A stretch of DNA of 64,000 nt from Actinomycetota bacterium (GTDB taxonomy: Bacteria > Actinomycetota > Thermoleophilia > Gaiellales > Gaiellaceae). Of this stretch, positions 26,781-34,852 are shown piece by piece. The stretch lies in assembly GCA_003162055.1 (NCBI GenBank), contig PMNA01000017.1:129929-193928 (forward strand), written 5' to 3'. The position numbers were made by a program, and so were the translations under genes. How positions within the stretch are numbered: the stretch's first letter is position 1; every line of letters begins with the position of its first letter. The notes under the pieces are model-generated. The model did not search any database, was not told where the DNA came from, and saw only the letters and a program-made list of their open reading frames with translations.

Positions 26781-28292
26781 ATGAGAACGAGTCAGCGTCG
26801 ATCGGTACAAAAGAATCTCTCGACCGCCGCCCGCAAAGCGGCCAAGGCTGGCTCGGCGCAGCTCAGCGACACACTCGGCGGCGCCCTCAGGATGAGGGTC
26901 ATAATCGTGCTCGCCGCGGTTCTCGCGTTGAGCAGCGCCGACATCGTCACGGTCGGCGCATCGGCCACTCAGCTCCGCAACGACCTCTCGATCACCAACA
27001 CCGAGATCGGTCTGCTGGTGGCCGTCTCCTCGCTCGTCGGCGCGCTTGCGAGCGTGCCCTTCGGCGTGCTGGCAGACAGGATTCGGCGCACGTTGACGCT
27101 CTCGGCGGCGATCGTGCTCTGGGGGGTTGCGATGATCTGGAGCGCCACTGCTTCGAGCTACGGTGAGCTCTTGTTGACGCGCCTGTTTCTGGGCGCAGTG
27201 ACGGCGGCGGCCGGCCCTTGCATCGGATCGCTGGTGGGCGACTATTTCGCCGGATCTGAACGCGGGCGGATCTACGGTTTCATCTTGAGCGGTGAGCTGA
27301 TCGGAGCCGGCTTCGGTTTCACTGTCACCGGTGACATCGCCGCTCTCTCCTGGCGGCTCGCCTTCTTCATCCTCGCTATTCCCGCCTTCGTGCTGGCCTG
27401 GGCGGTGATACGGCTTCCCGAGCCGAGGCGCGGCGGTCGCGGAGCGCTCGCTCCCGAACCTGGCACGGCTGCCGCTCGAGCCGCGAAGCGTCACGCCACC
27501 GCACTAAAAGCCACGAGTGACGAAGCCCACGTAACCGATGCCCAGTTGCTCGTTCGCGAGCGCAAGATCGTTCCCGATCCCGCACTCGTCCTGCACGGCG
27601 ACGTCAGCCGGTTGGGCCTGGCGGCGGCGATGCGCCACGTGCTTCAGGTGCGCACGAACGTCGTGTTGATCGCATCGAGCGCGCTCGGCTACTTCTTTCT
27701 GGCCGGAGTGCAGATCTTCGGAATCGAATTCGTCAAGGGTCAGTACGACCTCGGGCAGGTGGCGGCAAACGGCCTCTTGCTCATCGTCGGGATCGGCGCG
27801 ATCGTGGGAGTCTTGGCCGGCGGAGCGCTCAGCGATCGCTTGCTACGTCGGCGTTACCTCAACTCGCGCATCACCGTCAGCGCGCTCGCGACCGTCGGCA
27901 CCGTCGTGTTTTTCGTCCCTGCCGTCTTCATGCGCAGCGCCGCCGCCGCCTTGCCCTACCTGTTCCTGGCCATCCTTGCGCTCTCGGCGCAAAACCCGCC
28001 ACTCGACGCGGCTCGCCTGGACATCATGCCGCCGCGCCTGTGGGGCCGCGCCGAGTCGGTGCGCACGCTCGTGCGCGCTGTCGCGGTAGCTCTCGCTCCT
28101 CTGCTCTTCGGCGCGGTCTCCGACTACGTCTTCGGCGGTGGCCGCTCGGGCCTACAGTGGACGTTCGTGGTCATGCTCGTGCCACTAGCCGTGAGCGCCT
28201 TCCTGCTTTTCAAAGGGCTCCGCACCTACCCGCGCGACGTCGCCGCGGCGTCCGCCTCGGCTCGAGCCGGCTCGCCTGACTCTAAGACGTAG
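26781..28292 (+). CDS. Major facilitator superfamily transporter
   Basis: A 503-residue MFS carrier with about 12 helices. The first half shows TNTEIGLLVAVSSLVGALASVPFGVLADRIRRT, matching the conserved loop 2-3 motif (GxLADRxxRR). A long hydrophilic insert of about 85 residues (LPEPRR to LQVRTN) separates the two six-helix halves. The second half repeats the loop motif in GGALSDRLLRRR. The substrate is unknown. The ATG at 26781 is a compromise: the frame extends to 26616 through the region holding the palindromic repeat, and the nearest GAGG is only 3 bases away, so the true start may differ; an ATG at 26892 is another option. Confidence 0.85.
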   Translation: MRTSQRRSVQKNLSTAARKAAKAGSAQLSDTLGGALRMRVIIVLAAVLALSSADIVTVGASATQLRNDLSITNTEIGLLVAVSSLVGALASVPFGVLADRIRRTLTLSAAIVLWGVAMIWSATASSYGELLLTRLFLGAVTAAAGPCIGSLVGDYFAGSERGRIYGFILSGELIGAGFGFTVTGDIAALSWRLAFFILAIPAFVLAWAVIRLPEPRRGGRGALAPEPGTAAARAAKRHATALKATSDEAHVTDAQLLVRERKIVPDPALVLHGDVSRLGLAAAMRHVLQVRTNVVLIASSALGYFFLAGVQIFGIEFVKGQYDLGQVAANGLLLIVGIGAIVGVLAGGALSDRLLRRRYLNSRITVSALATVGTVVFFVPAVFMRSAAAALPYLFLAILALSAQNPPLDAARLDIMPPRLWGRAESVRTLVRAVAVALAPLLFGAVSDYVFGGGRSGLQWTFVVMLVPLAVSAFLLFKGLRTYPRDVAAASASARAGSPDSKT

Positions 28293-28300
28293 CGACTACG

Positions 28301-29080
28301 TCAGCTGGCGCTGTGCCAGCTGGCCGTCCAATTGGCGGTCCCGTACTCATTGTTGCCGCAGTCATCTTCGTAGCCACTGACCCTGGACGTGCCTTGGGCC
28401 GTCGTCGCAGAACCGAAACTGCCGCTGAAGTAGGGATTACCTCTCCCGGACGAGAAGGAGCCATCCGTAATCGGGTATTGAGACGTTGCTGTAACGATGC
28501 TGCCGTCGGCTGCGCACCCATCCGTGCCGTTGAACGTAACTCCGAAATCGGTCACGCTCGTTCCGCCCGAAGTCACGGTGAACGTGATCATGTATGGATC
28601 GACACCATCACTCCCCGAGCCGAGCCAGAATCCGGCCTTGGGCTGGAACGTATCCGGCGTCGATGGCGTCGAGGGAGTGGAAGCCTTGGTCACACTGAAC
28701 TTCCGGCTGAGGCTGTTCGAGTCGGCCGAGAGCTTGACCCGGTACTGGCCCACGCTGACCGGCTTGGAGCCGAACAGCGCCTTCACGGTCGTCTTGTAGG
28801 AGCCCTTGAAGCTCCCCTTCTTGTTGACGCTTCGCACCTTCACCCACTTCGTGCCCTGCTTCAGCGAGAGCAGGTCGGCGAAGTGCTTGCTTTTCGGCGA
28901 GATCTTGTAGGCGAGCTTGACCGTCTTCGCCTGCGCCGCGGTAAAGCTCGTACTGCTCAGGCTCGCGGAGGCGACCTTGCCCCCGGCCTTCGCCGACGCG
29001 CCCGAGGAGGCGATGCCGAGCGAGAAGACCAACGCGGCGCCCAACACCAGGGTCGCAGCCAATCGAGAGCGAACGGCCAT
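28301..29080 (-). CDS. Secreted protein of unknown function
   Basis: A 259-residue protein with a clear signal peptide (MAVRSRLAATLVLGAALVFSLGIASSGASA). The mature part begins with an Ala/Ser/Lys-rich beta-sandwich-like region (about residues 37-130, with KVKLSADS-type strands) and a Thr/Pro/Ser linker (STPSTPSTPD). The C-terminal half (about 145-259) is rich in Gly, Ser, Thr and aromatic residues with four Cys (GCAADG, DDCGNN) that may pair. No domain was recognised with confidence. It is convergent with the MFS gene and divergent from the tryptophan synthase gene, so likely a single-gene unit. Confidence 0.8.
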   Translation of the reverse strand: MAVRSRLAATLVLGAALVFSLGIASSGASAKAGGKVASASLSSTSFTAAQAKTVKLAYKISPKSKHFADLLSLKQGTKWVKVRSVNKKGSFKGSYKTTVKALFGSKPVSVGQYRVKLSADSNSLSRKFSVTKASTPSTPSTPDTFQPKAGFWLGSGSDGVDPYMITFTVTSGGTSVTDFGVTFNGTDGCAADGSIVTATSQYPITDGSFSSGRGNPYFSGSFGSATTAQGTSRVSGYEDDCGNNEYGTANWTASWHSAS

Positions 29081-29189
29081 CTTTCGAGAGTACTCCCAAG
29101 AGACCGTAGATCAACCGTTTTGCTGGTTCGACCCGCGCTCGCGATCGACTGCTCCCCGGCCCCGCTTGCAGCCGTTATGCTCGCGCATC

Positions 29190-30557
29190 ATGGAGACAAC
29201 CAAGTATTTACTCAACGAGACCGCGCTCCCGAAGCGCTGGTACAACATCCAGGCCGATCTACCGAGTCCTGCGCCCCCATATCTGAATCCCGGCACGATG
29301 GAGCCGCTCGGGCCCGAAGACCTAGCACCGCTGTTCCCGATGGAGCTGATCATGCAGGAGGTCAGCCAGGACCGCTACATCGATATCCCGCAAGAAGTAC
29401 TCGAGATCTATCGCCTCTGGCGACCGACACCTCTCTACCGCGCGCACGGCCTCGAAGCGGCAATCGGCACGCGCTCGCGCATCTTCTACAAGTACGAGGG
29501 CGTCAGTCCGGCCGGTTCGCACAAGCCGAATACCTCCGTCGCCCAGGCCTTCTACAACAAGAAGGAAGGTCGCACCCGCATCGCCACCGAGACCGGCGCC
29601 GGCCAGTGGGGCAGCGCGCTCGCGTTCGCCTGCGAGCTGATGGGGCTGGAGTGCATGGTCTACATGGTGCGCGTCTCATACGAGCAGAAGCCGTTTCGGC
29701 GCTCAATGATCCACACCTGGGGTGCCGAAGTCGTCGCCAGCCCGTCTGATACGACCAACACTGGCCGCGCGATCCTCGAGAACCATCCCGAGATGAACTC
29801 GGGCAGCCTCGGCATCGCCATCTCCGAGGCGGTCGAGGATGCCGCAAACCGCGACGACACCGCCTACTCGCTGGGCAGCGTGCTCAACCACGTACTGATG
29901 CACCAGACGGTGATCGGAGAAGAGGCCATCGAGCAGATGAAGATGGCCGGCGCCTATCCCGACGTCGTCATCGGCTGCGTCGGCGGCGGCTCAAACTTTG
30001 CCGGAATCGCCTTCCCCTTCATGCGCGACAAGATCGCCGGTAAGGAGATCGACTTCCTGGCCGTTGAGCCGGCGGCCTGCCCGACGCTGACGCACGGGAT
30101 CTACACCTACGACTACGGCGACACAGCCAAGCTGGCGCCGGTGGCCGCGATGCACACGCTCGGCCACGACTTCGTGCCCGAGTCGATTCACGCCGGCGGC
30201 CTGCGCTATCACGGCATGGCTCCGCTGGTGTCGCACGCGCTGCAGCTCGGCCTGATCCGTGCCGAGGCCTACCTGCAGAACGACATCTTCGCCTCGGCGA
30301 TCACCTTCGCCCGCAGCGAGGGCATCATCCCCGCACCAGAGTCGGCGCACGCGATCCACGGCGCCATCACAACGGCGAAGAAAGCCGACGAGGAGGGTGT
30401 GGAGAAGACGATCCTCTTCAATCTCTCCGGCCACGGTCACTTCGACATGGCCGCCTACGACAACTACCTCGCCGGCAAGCTCGTCGACGTGGCCTTCGAC
30501 GAGGCCCAGATGGGGCGGGCTTTGAAGGCGATCGAGTCGCTGCCGAAGCCGGCCTGA
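29190..30557 (+). CDS. trpB: Tryptophan synthase beta chain, TrpB2 type
   Basis: A 455-residue PLP enzyme of the TrpB2 group, longer than ordinary TrpB and often encoded away from trpA, as here. It makes tryptophan from indole and serine, or scavenges indole. The PLP lysine is Lys112 in SPAGSHKPNTSVAQAF; GCVGGGSNFAG binds the phosphate, and ETGAGQWGSALA is the substrate loop. The N-terminal extension (YNIQADLPSPAPPYLNPGT) and the inserted middle segment are typical of TrpB2. No Shine-Dalgarno site is present; instead TATGCT (29176-29181) lies 8 bases before the ATG, which suggests a leaderless transcript. A strong terminator follows the gene. Confidence 0.92.
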   Translation: METTKYLLNETALPKRWYNIQADLPSPAPPYLNPGTMEPLGPEDLAPLFPMELIMQEVSQDRYIDIPQEVLEIYRLWRPTPLYRAHGLEAAIGTRSRIFYKYEGVSPAGSHKPNTSVAQAFYNKKEGRTRIATETGAGQWGSALAFACELMGLECMVYMVRVSYEQKPFRRSMIHTWGAEVVASPSDTTNTGRAILENHPEMNSGSLGIAISEAVEDAANRDDTAYSLGSVLNHVLMHQTVIGEEAIEQMKMAGAYPDVVIGCVGGGSNFAGIAFPFMRDKIAGKEIDFLAVEPAACPTLTHGIYTYDYGDTAKLAPVAAMHTLGHDFVPESIHAGGLRYHGMAPLVSHALQLGLIRAEAYLQNDIFASAITFARSEGIIPAPESAHAIHGAITTAKKADEEGVEKTILFNLSGHGHFDMAAYDNYLAGKLVDVAFDEAQMGRALKAIESLPKPA

Positions 30558-30568
30558 GCCCGGTTGCT

Positions 30569-30604
30569 AAAAAGGGGCGAGCGCGCAGGTGCTCGCCCCT
30601 TTTT
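30569..30604 (+). terminator. Rho-independent terminator after trpB2
   Basis: Perfect 14-bp stem AAAAAGGGGCGAGC/GCTCGCCCCTTTTT with loop GCGCAGGT, ending in a T-run, 11 bases after the stop codon. Its A-run also makes it usable from the other strand. Confidence 0.93.
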
Positions 30605-30644
30605 CTCGACGGATATTCCAGCGAACGAGAGGAGACACGGTTCG

Positions 30645-30923
30645 ATGTCGGAGAAAAAAGTCTTCAGCGAAGAGCAAGCAAAGAGCGTGGGCGCACAGAT
30701 CGGTATCGACTGGGAGCACGCACCGTTCGACGTCGAGCAGTTCCGGGCCGGAATGGATGTCGAGCTCGAGCACGGCTCGCGCGATCCGAAGACCGACGTG
30801 ACGGGAAGCGACCCGATAATCACCGGGAAAATCGCACTGGCGCACCTGAATGAGTTTCCCGACTACTACACCCGTCTCGAGGCGATGGAGAACGAGGCCG
30901 AGCGCTTCCACGGCCTCGCGTAA
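30645..30923 (+). CDS. DUF5661 family protein
   Basis: A 92-residue soluble protein. The string SEEQAKSVGAQIGIDWEHAPFDVEQFRAGMDVELEHG and the end IALAHLNEFPDYYTRLEAMENEA match the DUF5661 family, which has no established function. Several His and acidic residues (ELEHG, AHLNE) could bind metal, but that is inference. GAGAGGAG lies upstream of the ATG at 30645; a longer frame beginning in the terminator is not credible. It is its own transcription unit behind a strong terminator. Confidence 0.8.
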   Translation: MSEKKVFSEEQAKSVGAQIGIDWEHAPFDVEQFRAGMDVELEHGSRDPKTDVTGSDPIITGKIALAHLNEFPDYYTRLEAMENEAERFHGLA

Positions 30924-30947
30924 AGCCGGCGCCCCTTCTCTCCCAAG

Positions 30948-31304
30948 CTACGCGGCCAGCGCGCTCGCAGAGGCCGAAAGCGCCATCTGCGTTAGATACA
31001 CCGTCGGGCCCAGCCCGTTGTCAAGCACCTGCCGAACTCTGCCCCGAACCTCGGGACTGCGCTCGAGCACCGACATTGTTTGAGCGGGACCGCTCAATAT
31101 GAGCCGTACCGGATGAAGCTCCTCGCGCAGCGGATACGTTCCATCTGCCGGGATGATGTCGAGCCTTCAGCTGGCCAGGCAGGCGGCTGCCTCGTTCTCG
31201 TGTGCGGCGTCTAGCCACACGAGCGCCGTCTCGTAGACCGTGGCGGCATCGGGTAGCGTGATCGACGCCGAAGCGTCGGGTCGATGAAGAGTTATCACTC
31301 GCAT
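30948..31304 (-). pseudogene. 118-codon reading frame interrupted by one in-frame TGA
   Basis: From the ATG at 31304 to the TAG at 30948-30950 the frame is open except for one TGA at 31167-31169 (codon 46). Codon use on both sides is GC-ending and coding-like. Before the stop: MRVITLHRPDAS and AAHENEAAACLAS. After it: RLDIIPADGTYPLREELHPV, RLILSGPAQTMSVLERSP and LGPTVYLTQMALSASAS. The simplest view is a TGG-to-TGA nonsense change in a small gene of unknown family; a sequence error, readthrough or selenocysteine insertion are alternatives. No homologue was recognised. This covers the otherwise gene-free stretch 30924-31374. Confidence 0.5.
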
Positions 31305-31374
31305 AGGCAGATAACCGGCCGCCGGAGGCGGCGTCGGATACCCACTCTGCGTCTTCCTGGCTAGCTCGAATCGG

Positions 31375-31872
31375 TCAGGGCGTCGACCTGGAAGAAAAGC
31401 CGCGAACTACCTCGCTGGCCCAGTCCTGAATGGCATTCCAGTCGCGCGCGTCCCCGGCCTGCATGCGACTGAACGGAAAGTGCAGCCTCTTCGGATCGAT
31501 CACGCCGCCGAAGATCGCGGTTGAAAAAGGATGAGCCTCGGGCACTTCGGCGAGCGCCCGCGCCAGCTCGGCACCTGCCTTCTCGATCGCCTCGGGCGTG
31601 ATCTCTTTCGGCCCCAGAGCGAATACCGCCAGCGGCAGCGAAGCCAACTCCGCGCGATGGCGCTTCAGCATCTTGCGCGCGTCCTTGTGCCAGCGCCCCA
31701 TGTAGAGCGCGCCCCCAAGCACGACGGCCTGATAGCGATCGAGTGTTTTCACATTGCGGGCAGGACTGATCTCGACTTCAGCCCCACTCTGGCGAATGAC
31801 GCGCGCCACATCGGCCGCAACCTCGCGAGTCGATCCACGCTTGGTCGCATAGGCAACGAGTACGGTGTTCAT
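31375..31872 (-). CDS. Flavodoxin domain protein
   Basis: A 165-residue flavodoxin-fold protein. The phosphate-binding loop of FMN is TVLVAYATKRGSTREVA, then VVLGGALYMGRWHKDA provides the second FMN loop, and FALGPKEITPE follows. Relatives include HemG-type protoporphyrinogen oxidases and flavodoxins of unknown partner; the IFGGVIDPKRL string occurs in this group. I start at the ATG at 31872, after GGGGAG; five more upstream codons are possible. No haem or iron-sulfur genes adjoin it, so it is best called a flavodoxin of unknown role. Confidence 0.85.
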   Translation of the reverse strand: MNTVLVAYATKRGSTREVAADVARVIRQSGAEVEISPARNVKTLDRYQAVVLGGALYMGRWHKDARKMLKRHRAELASLPLAVFALGPKEITPEAIEKAGAELARALAEVPEAHPFSTAIFGGVIDPKRLHFPFSRMQAGDARDWNAIQDWASEVVRGFSSRSTP

Positions 31873-31972
31873 TGGCTCCCCTCTCAACCGCTTGGCAAAG
31901 CGCCACTAACGAGTCGCTTGAGATTAGCGTGTCTGCAGAATATCTTCGAATAGTCCGACCACGGAGGAATCC

Positions 31973-32248
31973 ATGCCGGTGAAACTGCACCTCTGTTCCA
32001 TGATATGGGTCAAGATCGGCGCCCATCCCTGCTGGCGCGTTCAGAAGGCGCTGGACGAGGCGGGTGTCGAGTACGAACTGGTGAAGGGACCTGTGAGCCG
32101 ATCGAAGCGTGACCAGATCGTCGCGCTCAGCGGTCAAAGTCTCTACCCGGTGATCGAGTTCGAGGACGGGAGCTCCTATCGCGACGAATCGAAGAAAATG
32201 GCCGAGCGCATCCGCGCCGGGAAGTTATTCGAGCCGCCCGCGAGATAG
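31973..32248 (+). CDS. Glutathione S-transferase N-terminal / glutaredoxin-like domain protein
   Basis: A 91-residue stand-alone thioredoxin-fold domain. KLHLCSMIWVKIGAHPCWRVQKALDEAGVEYELV has the beta-alpha-beta start of GST-N/glutaredoxin, with Cys in HPCW at the helix start but no CxxC pair; LYPVIEFEDGSSYRDESKKMAERI gives the cis-Pro loop and the Glu-Ser that binds a thiol in GSTs. It could be a monothiol redox protein for mycothiol or another thiol; function is unproven. GGAGG lies 6-10 bases before the ATG. Divergent from the flavodoxin gene. Confidence 0.8.
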   Translation: MPVKLHLCSMIWVKIGAHPCWRVQKALDEAGVEYELVKGPVSRSKRDQIVALSGQSLYPVIEFEDGSSYRDESKKMAERIRAGKLFEPPAR

Positions 32249-32315
32249 AGCACCTGCGCTCAAGGCTTCCAAAGAGCGGAGTCACGCCAGGCCGCCACAT
32301 GCCCCCTAGCTCTCA

Positions 32316-32520
32316 CTAGGTGCGAGCAGCGACGTTTGCGATCGTCAGCCTCGAATTGCTCGGACGGGCAAGAGTCGCACCCGCCGAGGGCTTCGAGAGC
32401 TCGAGCGAAAGCGTCTCGGAAGATCGGCGAATACCGTCGGCCTTGATCCGGATCGAGATCGTCTTGGCGCGCTTCCCAGGGGCGAAGAAGATCTTCCGCT
32501 CGGAAGCGGGAACAGCACAC
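32316..32520 (-). pseudogene. Calx-beta domain fragment
   Basis: The minus strand encodes VPASERKIFFAPGKRAKTIS followed by ADGIRRSSETLSLELSKPSA and GATLARPSNSRLTIANV before a TAG at 32316-32318. This matches the second half of a Calx-beta repeat (FxPGxxxKTxxI, then ETFxLxLSxPxGATL). Neither the first half of the domain nor a start or secretion signal precedes it, so it seems the 3' end of a lost surface or secreted protein gene. It occupies most of the 32249-32612 gap. The encompassing open frame to 32960 is an overprint of msrB. Confidence 0.55.
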
Positions 32521-32612
32521 GGGTTTCTTCGTTTGAGTGTGTGAAGATCTGAAAGGGCGGAAATAGCTTTCGCCGACACAGAGCGGCTGCAAGCCGGAGA
32601 CGAGGTGGAGAC

Positions 32613-33107
32613 GTGTTTCGTAAGAGAGAGACGCAAACGGAACCGAAGAGCGAGGCCGACGCGCGGAAAGAGGAGCTGAAGAAGGATCTGACTCCGATGC
32701 AGTACTCGGTCGCCTGCGAGGGCGGCACCGAGCCAGCGTTCCAGAACGAGTACTGGGACAACCACCAGCAGGGAATCTACGTCGACATCGTCTCGGGCAA
32801 GCCGCTTTTCAGCTCCACTGACAAGTTCGACTCCGGCACCGGTTGGCCGAGCTTCACGCAGCCCATCAACGAGAGCGAGATCGTCGAGCACGGCGACCGT
32901 TCGTACGGGATGAGACGGACCGAGGTTCGCAGTTCGGAGGCCGACTCGCATCTCGGGCACGTGTTCCCGGACGGCCCGGAGCCGACCGGGCTGCGCTACT
33001 GCATCAATTCCGCAGCGCTTCGCTTCATCCCGCTCGAGCGGCTGGAAGAAGAGGGCTATGGCGAGTTCCGAACGCTTTTCGAGGGGGAGGACGAAAGTGG
33101 AGCCTAG
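32613..33107 (+). CDS. msrB: Peptide-methionine (R)-S-oxide reductase MsrB, zinc-less form
   Basis: Reduces methionine-R-sulfoxide in proteins. The 164-residue protein has [30 protein letters not shown], and the catalytic Cys130 in [12 protein letters not shown]. The two CxxC zinc motifs of classical MsrB are missing (DIVSGKPLF replaces the first), and the resolving-Cys position GCGWPSF is GTGWPSF, so recycling would need another Cys (only ACEGG near residue 36 is left) or direct thioredoxin attack. GTG start with GGTGGAG upstream. msrA overlaps its end by 11 bases, forming an msrB-msrA operon. Confidence 0.93.
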   Translation: MFRKRETQTEPKSEADARKEELKKDLTPMQYSVACEGGTEPAFQNEYWDNHQQGIYVDIVSGKPLFSSTDKFDSGTGWPSFTQPINESEIVEHGDRSYGMRRTEVRSSEADSHLGHVFPDGPEPTGLRYCINSAALRFIPLERLEEEGYGEFRTLFEGEDESGA

Positions 33108-33597
33108 GACCGAGCAGGCGAGCTTCGCCGCCGGTTGCTTCTGGGGAGTGGCGGCTTACTTCAAGCGCGTGAAGGGCGTCGTTCGCGCGACCGCCGGCTA
33201 CTGCGGAGGCAGCACCGAAAACCCGAGTTACGAGCAGGTCTGCGGTGGGCGAACGGGCCACGCGGAGTCGGTTCTCGTCGAGTTCGATCCCGCGATCGTC
33301 CCCTACGAGCGGCTGCTCTACCACTTCTGGAAGATCCACAATCCAACCCAGGTCAACCGGCAGGGCAACGACATCGGTAGTCAGTACCGCTCGGTCATCT
33401 TCACGCACTCCGAAGGGCAGCGCGAAGCCGCCGAGGGCTCGAAGATCGAGCTCGAGCGGTCCGGGCACTACCGGCATTCGATCGCCACCGCGATCGAGTC
33501 GGCGACGGAATTCTGGCCTGCCGAGGAGTACCACCAGGATTATCTGGCCAAGAATCCCGCCGCTTACTGCCACGTCGATCTTTCCAACGTCGACTGA
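33097..33597 (+). CDS. msrA: Peptide-methionine (S)-S-oxide reductase MsrA
   Basis: Reduces methionine-S-sulfoxide, complementing MsrB. The 166-residue protein has the catalytic Cys14 in [37 protein letters not shown] and [12 protein letters not shown]. Additional Cys residues (GYCGG, QVCGG, AYCHV) may recycle the active site. I chose the GTG at 33097, 7 bases after GGGGAGG and inside the msrB end; the longer in-frame start at 33058 lies deep in msrB. Translation is probably coupled to msrB. Confidence 0.93.
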   Translation: MEPRTEQASFAAGCFWGVAAYFKRVKGVVRATAGYCGGSTENPSYEQVCGGRTGHAESVLVEFDPAIVPYERLLYHFWKIHNPTQVNRQGNDIGSQYRSVIFTHSEGQREAAEGSKIELERSGHYRHSIATAIESATEFWPAEEYHQDYLAKNPAAYCHVDLSNVD

Positions 33598-33638
33598 GAT
33601 CCCGTTCGCCGCTCAGCGCACGGCGACGCGAGAGAGGC

Positions 33639-34040
33639 TCAAGTCTCGCTGCCTCCCTGGAGCTCGAAGAGAAGCGCCCCGACCCGGCGCGCAATCTCGT
33701 CGCGGATGCGCCTCGTCGTCTCCGGATCGGTCTCGTTCGGGTCCTGTACGTTCCAATCCAGGTAGCGCCTGCCCGGAATGACCGGGCACATATCGCCGCA
33801 ACCCACTCTCACTACGAGATCGGCCCATTCGAGGTCGGCGCGCTCGAGCTGGCGCGGCACGTGCCCGGAGATGTCGATGCCCAGCTCGTGCATCACGGCC
33901 ACCACGTTCGGGCCCGTTCGAACCGCCGGACGGGTACCGGCCGAGCGCAGCTCGTACCTGTCGCCGCCGCCGCGTCTGAAGAAGGCCTCGGCCATCGGTG
34001 AGCGACCGGCGTTACCGACACAGACAAAGAGGACGTTCAC
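33639..34040 (-). CDS. arsC: Thioredoxin-coupled arsenate reductase / low-molecular-weight phosphatase family protein
   Basis: A 133-residue member of the LMW-PTP fold. The P-loop is Cys7-x5-Arg13 in FVCVGNAGRSPMAEA. Two further cysteines, Cys81 and Cys85 in RVGCGDMCPV, occur where ArsC of the thioredoxin type passes its disulfide, and DWNVQDPNETDPETTRRIRDEI contains the general-acid Asp-Pro. This supports arsenate reduction over simple phosphatase activity. I use the GTG at 34040 after AAGGAGAAGAG. No arsenite exporter or ArsR gene is adjacent, so the assignment is by sequence alone. Confidence 0.82.
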   Translation of the reverse strand: MNVLFVCVGNAGRSPMAEAFFRRGGGDRYELRSAGTRPAVRTGPNVVAVMHELGIDISGHVPRQLERADLEWADLVVRVGCGDMCPVIPGRRYLDWNVQDPNETDPETTRRIRDEIARRVGALLFELQGGSET

Positions 34041-34209
34041 CGTGGGCTCTTCTCCTTTCTCGCCGCCTCGGAGAGGGGCTCGGTCGCGGCGCCTCATCCG
34101 GCGTCGGCTTGTTTACGGGGCACATCATATGGTCGCCGATTCCCTACGACGTCGTTCGCCGGAAGCTCGTCCCACTCTGTCTCGGCGGCGACACACCTAT
34201 GCTGGCGAG

Positions 34210-34839
34210 ATGAGATCGGACCGGGGCACCGCAAAGAGCATTCTCGCGCTGACCTTCGACGATGGGCCGTCCGAGTGGACGCCGCGGATTCTGGATCTCC
34301 TTGCCGAGCACCACGCCCGGGCGACGCTCTTCATCCTGGGAGACGGTATCGCGGCGCACGAGCAGATCCTCAAGCGCGCGCTCGCGGAGGGGCACGAGCT
34401 CGGTCTACACGGCTGGTCGCATCCACACCTGACCGAGCTTTCCGACGCCGAGATCAGAGACGAGATGCTCACGACGCAGAAGGCGATCGAGCGCGCGACC
34501 GGCATCGTTGCCCGTGTCTGGCGACCGCCCTACTTCGAGGTCGACGAGCGAGTGCGCCAAGCGCTTGCCGGTAGCGATTTGGTCGAGGCCAGCTGCTCGA
34601 TAGCGCCAGAGGATTACCACTGGCCGGCGGCGCGCACAGCAACATTCGTGATCGAGCGCCTACGCCCTGGAGCCGTTGTCGATCTGCACGACGGGCGACC
34701 CGCTCGATCCGGCAGCGCGGAGACCCGCACAGCGACGATCGAGGCGCTCGATGTGATTCTCTGCGAGATGAAGCGGCGGAAACTCCAGAGTGTCCCCTTT
34801 TCGCAACTTCCAGCCCTTGAATTCGGCACTGCGACCTGA
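34210..34839 (+). CDS. Polysaccharide deacetylase (NodB domain) family protein
   Basis: A 209-residue carbohydrate esterase family 4 protein. It contains ILALTFDDGPSEWTPRILDLL (catalytic base and metal Asp pair), HGWSHPHLTEL (His-x3-His metal ligands), RVWRPPYFEVDERV and VVDLHDGRP near the end. It would remove acetyl groups from peptidoglycan, chitin-like or other amino sugars. No signal peptide follows the chosen ATG, so it may act in the cytoplasm or need a start further upstream. TATGCT (34199-34204) lies just before the ATG, suggesting a leaderless transcript, as for trpB2. Confidence 0.82.
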   Translation: MRSDRGTAKSILALTFDDGPSEWTPRILDLLAEHHARATLFILGDGIAAHEQILKRALAEGHELGLHGWSHPHLTELSDAEIRDEMLTTQKAIERATGIVARVWRPPYFEVDERVRQALAGSDLVEASCSIAPEDYHWPAARTATFVIERLRPGAVVDLHDGRPARSGSAETRTATIEALDVILCEMKRRKLQSVPFSQLPALEFGTAT

Positions 34840-34852
34840 GAGAGTATTAGCC

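Noticed and set aside
30948-31304. Calling the TGA-interrupted frame a selenoprotein
   Set aside because: No SECIS-like element was established and a Trp-to-stop change is simpler; kept only as an open question.
32316-32960. 214-codon minus-strand gene across msrB
   Set aside because: Most of it is antisense to msrB. Only the last ~65 codons resemble a domain (Calx-beta) and are annotated as a fragment.
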